A stretch of DNA of 64,000 bases, taken from the NCBI GenBank assembly GCA_030374805.1, contig JARGSG010000197.1, positions 806,001 to 870,000 on the forward strand, read 5' to 3'. Shown here piece after piece: positions 22,517 to 32,145 of this stretch (within the stretch, counting starts at the first letter, position 1; every line of letters starts with the position of its first letter). Below the pieces are notes generated by a model. The model worked only from the letters and a program-made list of their open reading frames with translations, made no database searches and was not told where the DNA came from. The stretch comes from Gracilaria gracilis (Eukaryota > Rhodophyta > Florideophyceae > Gracilariales > Gracilariaceae). A program made the position numbers and the translations under genes.

Positions 22517-23487
22517 CGTGGGAGGGGGGGGAGGAGGAGGCGGGGAGGAAGATGGCGGACGACGGAGCGCGAGCGGAGGGGGCGAAACGTACGTCGCCGG
22601 ATGGGCAGGAGTGCACGGCTATCTGTCGCGCAGCGGTGGATTTAGACGGGTTGCGCGCGCCATGTGGGCCATGCCCATTGGACACGGGGCGAATTTGATG
22701 CGCACGTTTCCGCGGCAACGTGTAAGCACTGCCTGACTGGCGCGCGCGCTCGAGATTCGCGGCCGCGTCGCCGAATGGGAAAGCGCGCCATTTTGCCCAG
22801 CTTGGCGAAAAGCAAACGCACGAGGCGGCTGCCTGCCGTGCGGGCGCGGTCGCGGCGGCGGAAGCGGCGGCGGCGGGAGGCGGGAGGCGGAGACGCATCA
22901 TGGCGTGTCGCTCCGCGTCGCTTCGGGCCGGCGTGCACCTTGTCCGCTGCGCGACGGCGTTGACGCGACAGCCCTTCACACCGTCATGCCCATGATGCTC
23001 GTGGACGTGTATCGGCGGCCTCGCTTTTCGAGTACGACAGATATTGGTAGAGTCACGTCGCGCGTGTCCAGTCGTTTTGCTCTCGAGTCGCGTTGCCCTG
23101 GTGCGTGCCGTTTAATCGCCAGCGTGGTCGTGTGTCGTATCTACCTTCGTATGTGTCCACACAACCGCGCCCTATACAACACAACGCTTGGCTGCTGCTC
23201 AAGTGCAATGCTCGTTCGCAACCTGCCATTCACCTCACAAACTGATAACTACGCTACTTTTAACCGCCAGCAGCAACGTTGGCTCTCCCTATAGCCTTTT
23301 GGTAGCTACCTACCGCACACACACACAACTTGTACGTAATCCCAGGCTGCGATTCCCAGCCATTAACGTCTACATCTGGGTTCAAACCCGATTGTTTTAA
23401 TATCAACAAGCGAGCGATAGAAAAGTAGTCAACATTGCTTCACAACTGCGCACAAAACATGTAGGTGCTCCTGCGCAACCGAGCTTT
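22517..23487. promoter_or_regulatory. Upstream region of the SGNH hydrolase gene and 3' region of gcvT
   Basis: From 22517 to about 22640 the plus strand is very G/A-rich, so the SGNH leader is pyrimidine-rich. DNA to about 23100 is GC-rich. A short CA repeat lies near 23316. No gene is recognised. Confidence 0.45.
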
Positions 23488-24690
23488 TCATTCAGGCACC
23501 CTGTAATAGTTGCTCGGCACAAGCGGCATTTTCTTCACCTCAATGTCATTCACACGCGATCGAACCTGAACTTGCAATTTCGTTCCGCTCTTGTTGAACG
23601 GCTTGTCGGCATAGCCCATTCCGATAGCCATGCCCAAGCTCGGGCTAAATCCGCCGCTGGTCACAGAGCCCACCTTCTCCCCGTCCTCATTAAGCAGCGT
23701 CTCTCCGCCACGCGCCGGAGCGCCCTTGGGCATCACGAACGCCATCCTTCGTCGAGTGATACCGTCATTCAGATGCTTGAGAATGGTCTCAGCGCCTACA
23801 AAACCGCCCTCCTCTCTTCTTCGCTTGCCAATTGTCCACGTCAGTCCAGCTTCCACTGGCGACGTGGTCTCGTCAATGTCATTTCCATACAGGCATAATC
23901 CGGCTTCAAGTCGCAGCGAATCGCGAGCACCCAAACCAGTGGGACGCACGTCCTCACGGCCAGTGAGTGTCTCGAACAATTCAATGGTCCTGTCGGCCGG
24001 CACAGACAGCTCAAATCCATCCTCGCCAGTGTAACCGCAGCGCGTGACGTGGCACGGTATGCCGTTGACATTCATGGGTGCGCACGACATGAAAGGCATT
24101 TTGACAAAGTCAAAATCCGGTACCAGTTCGGACATGACGGTCATGGCGCTCGGGCCTTGCAGGGCCAGTAATTCATGATCGTCGATGATCTGCAGACTGA
24201 CGTCCATACCGCTGGCGGTGGCAGTCTGCATGTGCTCGCGAATATGTGCAATGTCCTTGTCCTTACAAGCGCCATTAATGACCATGCCAATACTGTCACC
24301 CAGATTAGAGATGATAGTGTCATCAATAATGCCACCTTCCGCGGTGGTGATGACAGACAGCTGAGCGCGGCTGGGTTCGATGGCGGCCACATCGGCCACG
24401 ACGAGCTTCTCCAGGAAGCGAGCGCGGTCAGCGCCATGCAGCACAATCTGCCCCATGTGGGACACATCGAACAAGCCAGCCGACGAGCGCACAAACAGGT
24501 GCGATTCCTTGATGCCGTCGGGGTACTGCACGGGCATGGAATAGCCAGCGAAGGGCACCATTCTGCCGCCGAGCTCGACATGCTTGTCGTGCAGCACGGT
24601 GGCCTTGAGCGCGGGCTCCGCGGAGGCGGGCACGGCCAGCGCGCGCCGCGGCAGGGCACGCAGCAATGAGGAACGAGCGGCAATCATCAT
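23488..24690 (-). CDS. GCVT: Glycine cleavage system T protein (aminomethyltransferase), 400 aa
   Basis: The start is the MM pair at 24690/24687. It opens an arginine/alanine-rich presequence (MMIAARSSLLRALPRRALAV), as expected for mitochondrial import. The mature part reads as GCVT: LHDKHVELGGRMVPFAGYSMPVQ at the start, FDVSHMGQI, TAEGGIIDDTII, CHVTRCGYTGEDGFELSVP, LGARDSLRLEAGLCLYGND, SPVEAGLTWTIGKRRR and the end VTSGGFSPSLGMAIGMGY. The enzyme moves the methylene group from the aminomethyl-lipoyl H protein to tetrahydrofolate and frees ammonia, which is central to glycine breakdown and photorespiration. Length is normal and no residues appear missing. The gene is divergent from actin across about 970 bp. 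The frame stays open upstream to 25116 but without family sequence. Confidence 0.96.
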   Translation of the reverse strand: MMIAARSSLLRALPRRALAVPASAEPALKATVLHDKHVELGGRMVPFAGYSMPVQYPDGIKESHLFVRSSAGLFDVSHMGQIVLHGADRARFLEKLVVADVAAIEPSRAQLSVITTAEGGIIDDTIISNLGDSIGMVINGACKDKDIAHIREHMQTATASGMDVSLQIIDDHELLALQGPSAMTVMSELVPDFDFVKMPFMSCAPMNVNGIPCHVTRCGYTGEDGFELSVPADRTIELFETLTGREDVRPTGLGARDSLRLEAGLCLYGNDIDETTSPVEAGLTWTIGKRRREEGGFVGAETILKHLNDGITRRRMAFVMPKGAPARGGETLLNEDGEKVGSVTSGGFSPSLGMAIGMGYADKPFNKSGTKLQVQVRSRVNDIEVKKMPLVPSNYYRVPE

Positions 24691-25662
24691 GACGGAGAGT
24701 ATGCGCAGACGGGTGGACGGGCGGACGGGCGGACGGGCGGCAACGGGGAGCGCACTCGGAGGGTGAAGGCGACGCAGCTCAGGGGTTAAACGAAGATGAA
24801 TCAGGCGGCTGTCGGGGATTATGTTTCGCGCTGCGCCAGATCGAACGTGTGGTTGTGGCGCACGCTCCTCACCTGCGAGGCGCGCACCAATCGACGCACG
24901 GCGCGTGAGCTGTGTAACGCTCGAACACGTGTGGCCAGCTGGCCGCTGTGTACACGTAAGGGCAGTAAGCATGCTGTAAGCATCCGGATGCATTGGTGTG
25001 GCTGCTTGCTGCGGCAGCATTGATACAGTATCTACCGAAGGGTTATCTACGTGATTCGAATTCGAATGCAAACGAGCTGCGGCGCGCGCGGGCGCAAGGG
25101 CGACGGCCACGCGCACGCGCGCCAGTCGGCGCAGAGCACGTACGGCGCCGCCAATGCGCGAGCGCGCGACGCGCTGGCCCGCGCCGCGCCGCCGTTTGCG
25201 CGTGGTATCAGCCGCGGCGGCTGATAATGCACAGCGTGCGCGCTCAGCGCAGCGCTTGCTGACGGCACACGCGCTTTTTCTATTGAGTGCAACGCGTGCT
25301 GCCTTCCAGCTGCATCTTCAGCACTTGTGTCAGACCCAGACCGCCTGTCCTCTCCCCTTCCGCCGCCATTCAAATTGCGCCCCGCAACCGCTGCGCACCC
25401 ATTCTCTCGCCTCTCCGCGGTAGCCCCTCTCCCGCAGCCATCTGCATTATTTGCTCTCGTTAGCGCTCTCCTCTTACACTCACACGTAGTGTGAGTATAA
25501 AAGCTTTGCGCTTCAATCCCCGCTCCATCACCCTTAGCCGCGCCCTGCTCCAGCTCTGCTTCTCTGCTTCCGCCCCCCTCCCATCTGTCCTCCTGCTAGC
25601 TTCTGCCCGCTGCCCACTCTGCCACCTTCACTCCTCCGTTCTCTGCCTAACTCACACCCATC
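24691..25662. promoter_or_regulatory. Divergent upstream region of gcvT (-) and actin (+)
   Basis: Near gcvT are tandem copies of an 8-mer (GGACGGGC-like, about 24712-24740). GC-rich DNA with CpG-rich stretches follows, then the actin promoter with a palindrome and TATA box at 25478-25502 and a strongly C/T-rich actin leader. Confidence 0.55.
25478..25502 (+). promoter_or_regulatory. Actin core promoter: palindrome overlapping a TATA box
   Basis: TATAAAA lies at 25496-25502, 161 bp before the actin ATG. Directly upstream, and sharing its first T, is the perfect inverted repeat ACTCACAC-GTA-GTGTGAGT (25478-25496). The TATA match and position are convincing. A role for the palindrome as a factor-binding site is inference. 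Confidence 0.65.
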
Positions 25663-26977
25663 ATGCAGTTCAAGCCCGCCGTCGTCATTGACAATGGTTC
25701 CGGTCGATGCAAGACTGGTCTCGCTGGTGAAGATGCCCCCAAGGCTGTCTTCCCGGCCGTCATCGGTACGCCCAAGCAAAAGGTAAGTCCCCTGCCATCT
25801 GCTATCCAGCCAACTGCTACCCAGGCTCGCCAGTCGCATTGCTCACCTTCTAACTCATTCACCATTGCTTTCTGAATACAGGGTATCATGGTTGGATCTG
25901 GTACCAAGGACGAATACGTCGGTGACGGTGCCATGGCTCGGCGTGGTGTTCTCATCATTAAATACCCCCTTGAACATGGTATCGTCACTAACTGGGACGA
26001 TATGGAGAAGATTTGGCATCATGCCTTCTACTCTGAGCTTCGCGTCGACCCGCAGGAGCATCCTGTCTTGCTCACAGAAGCCCCTCTCAACCCCAAGGGC
26101 AATCGTGAGCGTATGACTCAGATCATGTTCGAGTCTTTCTCTATTCCCGCCTTCTACGTCGCTATCCAGGCTGTGCTGTCTCTGTATGCCTCTGGACGTA
26201 CTTCTGGTATTGTCCTTGATTCTGGAGATGGTGTCACTCACACCGTCCCCATCTATGAGGGTTACTCCCTTCCTCACGCTGTCTTGCGTATTGATCTTGC
26301 TGGTCGTGACCTCACAGGCTGGATGGCCAAGCTTTTGCAACAGCGTGGTTACTCTTTCACTACCTCAGCCGAAATGGAAATTGTTCGTGATATCAAGCAA
26401 CAGCTTTGCTATGTTGCTGAGGACTACGAAAAGGAATTGGCCAATGCTGACTCCAACTCTTCGCTCGAGAAGGAATATGAGCTCCCTGATGGACAGACTA
26501 TTACTGTTGCCGCTGAGCGTTTCCAGTGCCCTGAAGCTTTGTTTAAGCCCGAACTCCTCGGAAACGAAATGTCGGGTATGCATAAGACTGCATACGAATC
26601 CATTATGAAGACAGATATTGATATCCGTAAGGATCTTTACAACAATGTAAGTTCACCGTCATCTTCCATTCTTTTCCGCTTTATTAGAATCAATGTTGTC
26701 AGGTTGCTAACATATCACGCCTTTCTTTTCACTATAGATTGTCATGTCTGGTGGAACCACAATGTTCCAAGGCATTGCCTCTCGTGTCCAAAAGGAATTG
26801 GAGACTTTGGCCCCTCCGTCAATGAAGATTAAGGTCGTTGCTCCACCGGAGCGCCAGTACTCTGTGTGGATTGGTGGTTCCATTCTTTCATCCCTTTCTA
26901 CTTTCCAGCAGATGTGGGTGTCCAAGGCTGAATATGACGAAATGGGCCCGTCGATTGTTCACCGCAAGTGCTTCTAA
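25663..26977 (+). CDS. ACT: Actin, three exons, 374 aa
   Basis: Exons are 25663-25782, 25882-26646 and 26738-26977. The introns are 99 and 91 bp, start GTAAGT and end CAG or TAG. Both fall exactly between codons. The protein is actin throughout: the nucleotide loops [10 protein letters not shown] and [49 protein letters not shown], and the end [10 protein letters not shown]. Actin polymerises into filaments for cytokinesis and transport. The N-terminal third is divergent. The usual acidic residues at the extreme N-terminus are missing ([12 protein letters not shown]), and the DNase loop and the following strand differ ([24 protein letters not shown]). Divergent actins are known from red algae, which fits the proposed host. 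Cofilin, an actin partner, is encoded at 33730. Confidence 0.97.
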
Positions 26978-27423
26978 AGCAACATAGTACTGTATTACTG
27001 CGTTGGATTTTCTTAACTAATCCATGAGGCCGGGTGAGGGTTCATGGCTTTTTTACTTGTAGAGTAACATGTTAGTGCCTAAATCACGGATCAAGCTTAA
27101 CGCCTTTCTTTTTCCTCCTATTTTCCAACCCCTTTTAAAAGTGTAAAAGAAAGGCTTTAACCTCTGTCACATGGCTTTGTCCCCAAATAAGGTGTCCTGG
27201 AAAACGAGTAAAGTCTTGCACTTTTCCTCGTGCTTTTTGGTGCTAGCACCTCAAGAAAGCGAGGCCGATAGTAGTCCATGGACTACCAAGGGTAACGTTC
27301 TACTGCTTTCCGCAAATATTTGTGTCCGGGTCCCGATGTCAACCACATTTTGAGTAGCTCCAAAGTTCGAAACCGTACGTGTATGCAGCCCCCTCACACG
27401 TAGCCGAAGGCGGTCAACCTACG
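26978..27423. other. Intergenic: actin 3' UTR and promoter of the methyltransferase gene
   Basis: AT- and T-rich DNA follows the actin stop. No gene or repeat was recognised. Confidence 0.5.
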
Positions 27424-28570
27424 ATGGACGAATGGTACCAATGGTTAGACTTCGATTCCAGCCCCGTCCTTCTCGACGGTGGTCTAGGGTTCGTTCTGGA
27501 TGATAGGGGAAATGATCTTAGCAAAGGTCGACTTTGGAGTGGCAGGCTGCTCATAACAAATCCGAACGAGGTCAGTTCCCAACTTTCTCAACATTCGCAG
27601 TTTGTTTCTGTAATACTTGACATGGAAGTGTTGACTTCTAACTAGAACGTGGTGTACACGGTAGTTGAAAAAAGTGGCGAAAGAATGGCTGGAATGCGGT
27701 TCAGATATTATCACTACGGCGACATACCAGGTAACCACTGAATTACTTCAAGAAGAATTTAATCTTGGTCTTGATGAAGCGAAGAAGGTGATGTCATCGG
27801 CGTGGAATGTGCTCGATACAGCTAGACACGAATTCTGGGAACAATTGAATGAATATCAGCAACGGACGAGACGATATCCTGCGATAGCGGTATCTTGTGG
27901 TCCATACAGTGCAGTTTTGCCCAACATCAGTGAGTATGAAGGAAAGTACGATGGAGTTCCTGCGAGTGATATTCAACAATTTCACCTAAAGCGGTTGCAA
28001 GCCCTGCAAGAGCTCATTCCTTGGAGTACTCCAAATTCGGATAAGCGGAGTATTCTGTGCTTCGAGACCATTGGGAGTACTATTGAAGCTGAGGTGATCA
28101 CTCAAATGATGGGAACAGAAGACTTCGGCCACATCCCGTATTGGATAAGCTTCCAGTGCAAAGATGCGCTCCGCATTTCATGTGGGGATCCATTATCTGA
28201 GGCAGTTAAGACCATACTCGTAGGCCACGCGAGGCCGAATTTGGTAGCCATAGGGGTGAATTGTGTTGATGCTTTCAACCTTGAATCTTTGCAAAGAGTA
28301 CTTCAAAGTGCCGTCTCAAGTCACGCAACTGCACTTGGTGAAGATCAATGGCGCCTGGACACTGTTTGCTACCCGAATAGCGGTGAGCTTTGGTCCCATA
28401 GCGGATGGTACTGGAGAAAAGACATGTGCTTGAACCATACCGAATGGGCACAGATAACTTGCTCTACCCAAAGCAAAATAGTTGGTGGATGCTGTCGCAT
28501 AGGATCTGATTACATTCGTGCACTTCAAAGAGAACGATCACGCCTATCAGGACATACACGCTACCGATGA
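27424..28570 (+). CDS. Homocysteine S-methyltransferase, two exons, 350 aa
   Basis: Exon 1 is 27424-27570 and exon 2 is 27665-28570. The 94-bp intron (GTCAGT...GGTAG) joins ITNPNE to LKKVAKEWLECG, as family alignment requires. The start is the first in-frame ATG (MDEWYQWLDF). Family marks are LLDGGLGF near the start, SDIITTATYQVT, SCGPY, CFETIGS, and the zinc-binding cysteines: GVNC (C248) and GGCC (C325, C326), all present. The enzyme transfers a methyl group, usually from S-methylmethionine or AdoMet, to homocysteine to make methionine. The methyl donor cannot be told from sequence. The length is close to the plant HMT family. It is probably cytosolic, with no targeting peptide. Confidence 0.93.
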
Positions 28571-29796
28571 AGGAGATTAGCAATAGTTTAATGGACTTCA
28601 GTTTCTACACGACTAATATACAGGGACTTTTCTCTTGTTTTTCAAATGAATGAAGATTGTCCATCTTTAGGAGATGTGGATCGATAAGGAAATAGGGAAA
28701 GTAGTGGAAGCTGGTTCGCGCCCTTCCGGGCTGTATTTATTGCGTAGAGGAGTGCGTCGCGACTGTTATTGGTGAGCAGAGTTTCAGAAGGTCAGTGATT
28801 TCCGTCGTGCTCTCATTCTGCGGTGAACGCCTCCAGTGAGGCCGTTCGGTGCTTTTGCGCCGTTCTAACCGCCCCACTCACGATATGAGTGTTGTTCTAC
28901 GACACTGACGACCCCCACCAGGGCCACCATTGTCCGCCTACCGCGGGACATAAGAGTTAGCGTTACCACTCTACGCAGTAAACACCGCTTCTTGCTTGTG
29001 TCTCTACAGGAGATCCTCGAGGCAGAGAGTGTGTCCTGGAGAGAGAAGAGTAGAAGGTTTCTAGCAGTAATCTTCTTCTTAAGTGTGGTTTATTACTCCT
29101 AATTGCGAAGTGACAAGAATGCCACAGTACTTACATGTAGCCTTCTCTCCTAAAGAACGCCAAAAACGTTGACGGCCATTCCTTAATCATTTCTATCATT
29201 GTTTTGTCTTTTCTTTCCCGGCAAGTCGACAGCTCGTTTCTCCGTGAACAGCTATGTATTTATATATTTCCTTTACCAACGCAGAAATGAAAGGTAACGT
29301 GCTCATGAGCACTTGTGAAATAGAATACAAACGAAGCCTGAACGGCAATTAGTACAAATCTTGTCCTGCTTGGCTCATCTATAAATTTCATTCAGATGTG
29401 GTCCCGCACTCCGTCCATGAAAGAGAAACACCTGATGTGGAAGATTTCGCCTTACTACATGATTACGATTTCGTTCTGCTCGTCCATGCACACATCACAA
29501 GTGTTGTAATGAGTACTTCGTCCGAGGAAAACAGGTAAGTACCTCTTGCCCGGCCTATATTCCTTTGATCGATGTAATTTCGAACCACTTTCGCGAGCTA
29601 AAATGCTTCGCGATGCAGGCGCATCTGCAAACATGTAACAGTATTTCTTCAAAGCCTGGGACACTTGGCAACCCCAGAACCCTGCTGCATATTAAGCAAT
29701 AATAAACAAAGCAGTTGCGAAGAACCCCATAAACCAAGGCGGCTTTCACCAAGCACCTGTCAACATCAAGGTGTACAAAGCAACTTATTGTACACA
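28571..29796. other. Convergent intergenic region with an inverted-repeat segment
   Basis: Lies between the stops of the methyltransferase (+) and BAH-protein (-) genes. Nothing coding is recognised. It contains the inverted-repeat pair at 28736-28982. Confidence 0.5.
28736..28982. repeat. 247-bp segment bounded by 14-bp inverted repeats (possible MITE)
   Basis: TTTATTGCGTAGAG at 28736-28749 faces CTCTACGCAGTAAA at 28969-28982, with 13 of 14 positions complementary. No clear target duplication was found outside. It could be a degraded miniature transposon or chance. Confidence 0.4.
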
Positions 29797-32145
29797 TCAA
29801 TCCCGTTCTCTCACTTTCGGCTCTCGTATTTTCGGATGAGAATCACTCGCGAAAACTGGGACCTCACGCAGGGAACCGATTTGTCTTTCACGTTTCTGAA
29901 CGAGCTGATCACGAAGAACCCTTCCGTATTCCTCTTCGTTGAAGGAACCTTTCTGCCCGTCATGAAAGAGAACGACCTCGTTAATGAGCCATTCCAGTTC
30001 GTTGGCCAGAAAGTCTTTGTCAGCAGCGTTCATGCGGCCATGGATCCGATACACATTATCTGTGAGCTTTCGTTGATCCTGTGTGACCTTGAGCACAGAA
30101 GGACCATCTTCTTGTAGCCGTCTGTCATCTGGCTCCGTGTCACTGTCGTTTACATCTATGACGTTGTCTGAGACAACCTTTCTCGCTCCCGGTCTTTCGC
30201 GAAGTTTGCTTCCAGGATTCTTGTCTGTCGGAGTCTTGGCGACGGCTTCCTTCCTATTATCCGCGGAGCGTCCAGCAGCTTGTACTTTATCAGGACGTGG
30301 CTCTGGGGGTTTTGGCGTTTTGACGGCAGGCCCTAGCGACCGGCGTTTAGCCAGATTTTGATGATGACCAATGTCATCTGCCGCAACCCGTTTTGTTCCT
30401 CGTCCTTCGGTGCTCCCTCTTGAACCATTTACAGGAGTGATTTCGTCACTGTGGTCGAAACTATTGTTCCGCACAGCCGCACTGAAATTGCGACTTTCTT
30501 TCACGAAAGCGCCTTTTCCTTCCTTGGGGCGACTTTGGGCTTCCGCTTTTGTATCCTTAGAGCTCTTCGATTTATGGACCCGTTTTGCTCGCGGGGCTGT
30601 ATCGACACCAGATCCAGAGGGACCTCTCTTAGGATCATCTCGTTGAGGATCACTTTGCTTCTTGGAAGGAGTGCTTGCGTTTTCTCTCGATGTAGGCATG
30701 AAAGACGAGCGATTCCTCGTTGATGGCTTTCCATGCCTTCCTCCCCTGTACGCGCGATTAGCAGCTCCTGGGTGAAACCGCTGTAGCTTGGGTGGGCTCC
30801 GTTGCGGTTGGACCTTTGGTTGTGGCTCTTCTTCGTCACTGTCGATTATAATTATTGCGTCTTCATTGTTCACTGGAGGGCTTGGCTTCGCAGGACGCTT
30901 CTTCGACCTCGGGGCGACTGCGGTCTTGCTTTTCCCTTTCTGAACCAACGGCTTCCGCTGTGATTTCAGCTTGGGGGGAGCTGGAGTTATTTCGTCTTCG
31001 TCCACTGGTACATAAGGTCGTGATGTTTTTGTTTCCGACTGCTCAGGCGGTTTTGCTGACGGTTCAGGGCCATCATCTGCAAAAGCAGAAGCATTAAGAC
31101 TATTTACAAGATCCCGCACTTCCACATTGAGTTTATCAATGTCCGTTGGTTGCTCAGGGGGTTGCTCAGGGGGTTTAGGACGGGAGGTACTAGGCCGAAG
31201 TTGGGAGAGTGGGATGTTATCGTTCGGGTCATCTTCTATATCCTGCATTGGGGACTCTTCATCCTCATCGATTGTCACTTTTCTTCTTCGAAATTGACGC
31301 CTGGGCGGGGTAGAGACCTCTGGTACAGCTTTCGCATGAGGCGCTCGATGTCTTCTTTTCTGACTCTTGGGTTTTACATCTGCTGGATCAAACTCGTCTT
31401 CGTCAACGTTGACGGGTTCACGGAGTGATGTGCGCCGATGCTTAGGCCGCTTCTGCGTTGCGGGGGATTCCGAACGCTGTTCAAAACGAGCTTTGGAATT
31501 AGAATACAAATCCTTGTCATCTGACGGATTGGTCTGCAGCCATTTCAACTCGCCGTCAAGAAGTAGGCGAACGGGCAAATGATCACGTTTTGAGTCAACA
31601 AAACCACGCACAATGCGAATGATGTCCCTTTCTTCGTCATAGTCTTCGGGTGGGTTTGCGAGAAATTCATTTTTCTCACGCATATTATCGAAAAGCCAGG
31701 CCCTTCCGTCGATAACTTGCACGCTGTTGTAGCCAGGCCTTTCGATGTGATCCGAGTACCAAATCTCATCCTCCAGAAATTTGGGCCACTTGGCGTTCCT
31801 CAAACTATGGCGGTTCATATCCATGAAGTTGTAGAACCATCGCAAGGTACACCTTTTAAGCTCATAATGATGTTTGGATTCGTTCTTTAGGCTGTCCGTT
31901 CGCAAGAGTTGACGAAGCTCTGGGTCATGGGCATTGACCTGGAAAAGGTCTATAATCTGTGCGACCCATATATCTTCACCACCAGCCATATTGACAGTAT
32001 CTCCAACATTATACTGGCGCGTGCTACCATCTTCGCCGTACTTCAAAACGATAGACTTGTAAAAAACCCTTCGGCGTTCCTGTTTTTCATCCGGTGTGCC
32101 CTTCCCCTCCCAAAGCCAATGATCTTCGCCTGAATTCGAGGCCAT
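29797..32145 (-). CDS. BAH-domain chromatin protein with disordered tail, 782 aa
   Basis: Intronless from ATG 32145. Residues about 25-175 form a bromo-adjacent homology domain: RRVFYKSIVLKYGED, YNVGDTVNMAGGEDIWVAQI, LRWFYNFMDM, EDEIWYSDHIE and VQVIDG. BAH domains bind nucleosomes, modified histones or other chromatin proteins, for example in ORC1, DNMT1 and silencing factors. The middle (about 220-680) is disordered, rich in K, R, P and S, with several basic clusters fit for nuclear import. Two stretches look like SUMO-interacting motifs: IIIIDSDEEE near 432 and VIDVNDSDTE near 663. The C-terminal 90 residues are predicted helical and less repetitive (DFLANELEWLINEV) and may be a second, unknown domain. 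The precise role is unknown. Confidence 0.85.
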   Translation of the reverse strand: MASNSGEDHWLWEGKGTPDEKQERRRVFYKSIVLKYGEDGSTRQYNVGDTVNMAGGEDIWVAQIIDLFQVNAHDPELRQLLRTDSLKNESKHHYELKRCTLRWFYNFMDMNRHSLRNAKWPKFLEDEIWYSDHIERPGYNSVQVIDGRAWLFDNMREKNEFLANPPEDYDEERDIIRIVRGFVDSKRDHLPVRLLLDGELKWLQTNPSDDKDLYSNSKARFEQRSESPATQKRPKHRRTSLREPVNVDEDEFDPADVKPKSQKRRHRAPHAKAVPEVSTPPRRQFRRRKVTIDEDEESPMQDIEDDPNDNIPLSQLRPSTSRPKPPEQPPEQPTDIDKLNVEVRDLVNSLNASAFADDGPEPSAKPPEQSETKTSRPYVPVDEDEITPAPPKLKSQRKPLVQKGKSKTAVAPRSKKRPAKPSPPVNNEDAIIIIDSDEEEPQPKVQPQRSPPKLQRFHPGAANRAYRGGRHGKPSTRNRSSFMPTSRENASTPSKKQSDPQRDDPKRGPSGSGVDTAPRAKRVHKSKSSKDTKAEAQSRPKEGKGAFVKESRNFSAAVRNNSFDHSDEITPVNGSRGSTEGRGTKRVAADDIGHHQNLAKRRSLGPAVKTPKPPEPRPDKVQAAGRSADNRKEAVAKTPTDKNPGSKLRERPGARKVVSDNVIDVNDSDTEPDDRRLQEDGPSVLKVTQDQRKLTDNVYRIHGRMNAADKDFLANELEWLINEVVLFHDGQKGSFNEEEYGRVLRDQLVQKRERQIGSLREVPVFASDSHPKIREPKVRERD

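Noticed and set aside
23366-23391. tRNA T-arm-like GGGTTCAAACCC
   Set aside because: No matching A box, anticodon arm or acceptor stem upstream.
24691-25116. N-terminal extension of the T protein gene to 25116
   Set aside because: No family sequence there. The MM at 24690 starts a normal mitochondrial presequence.
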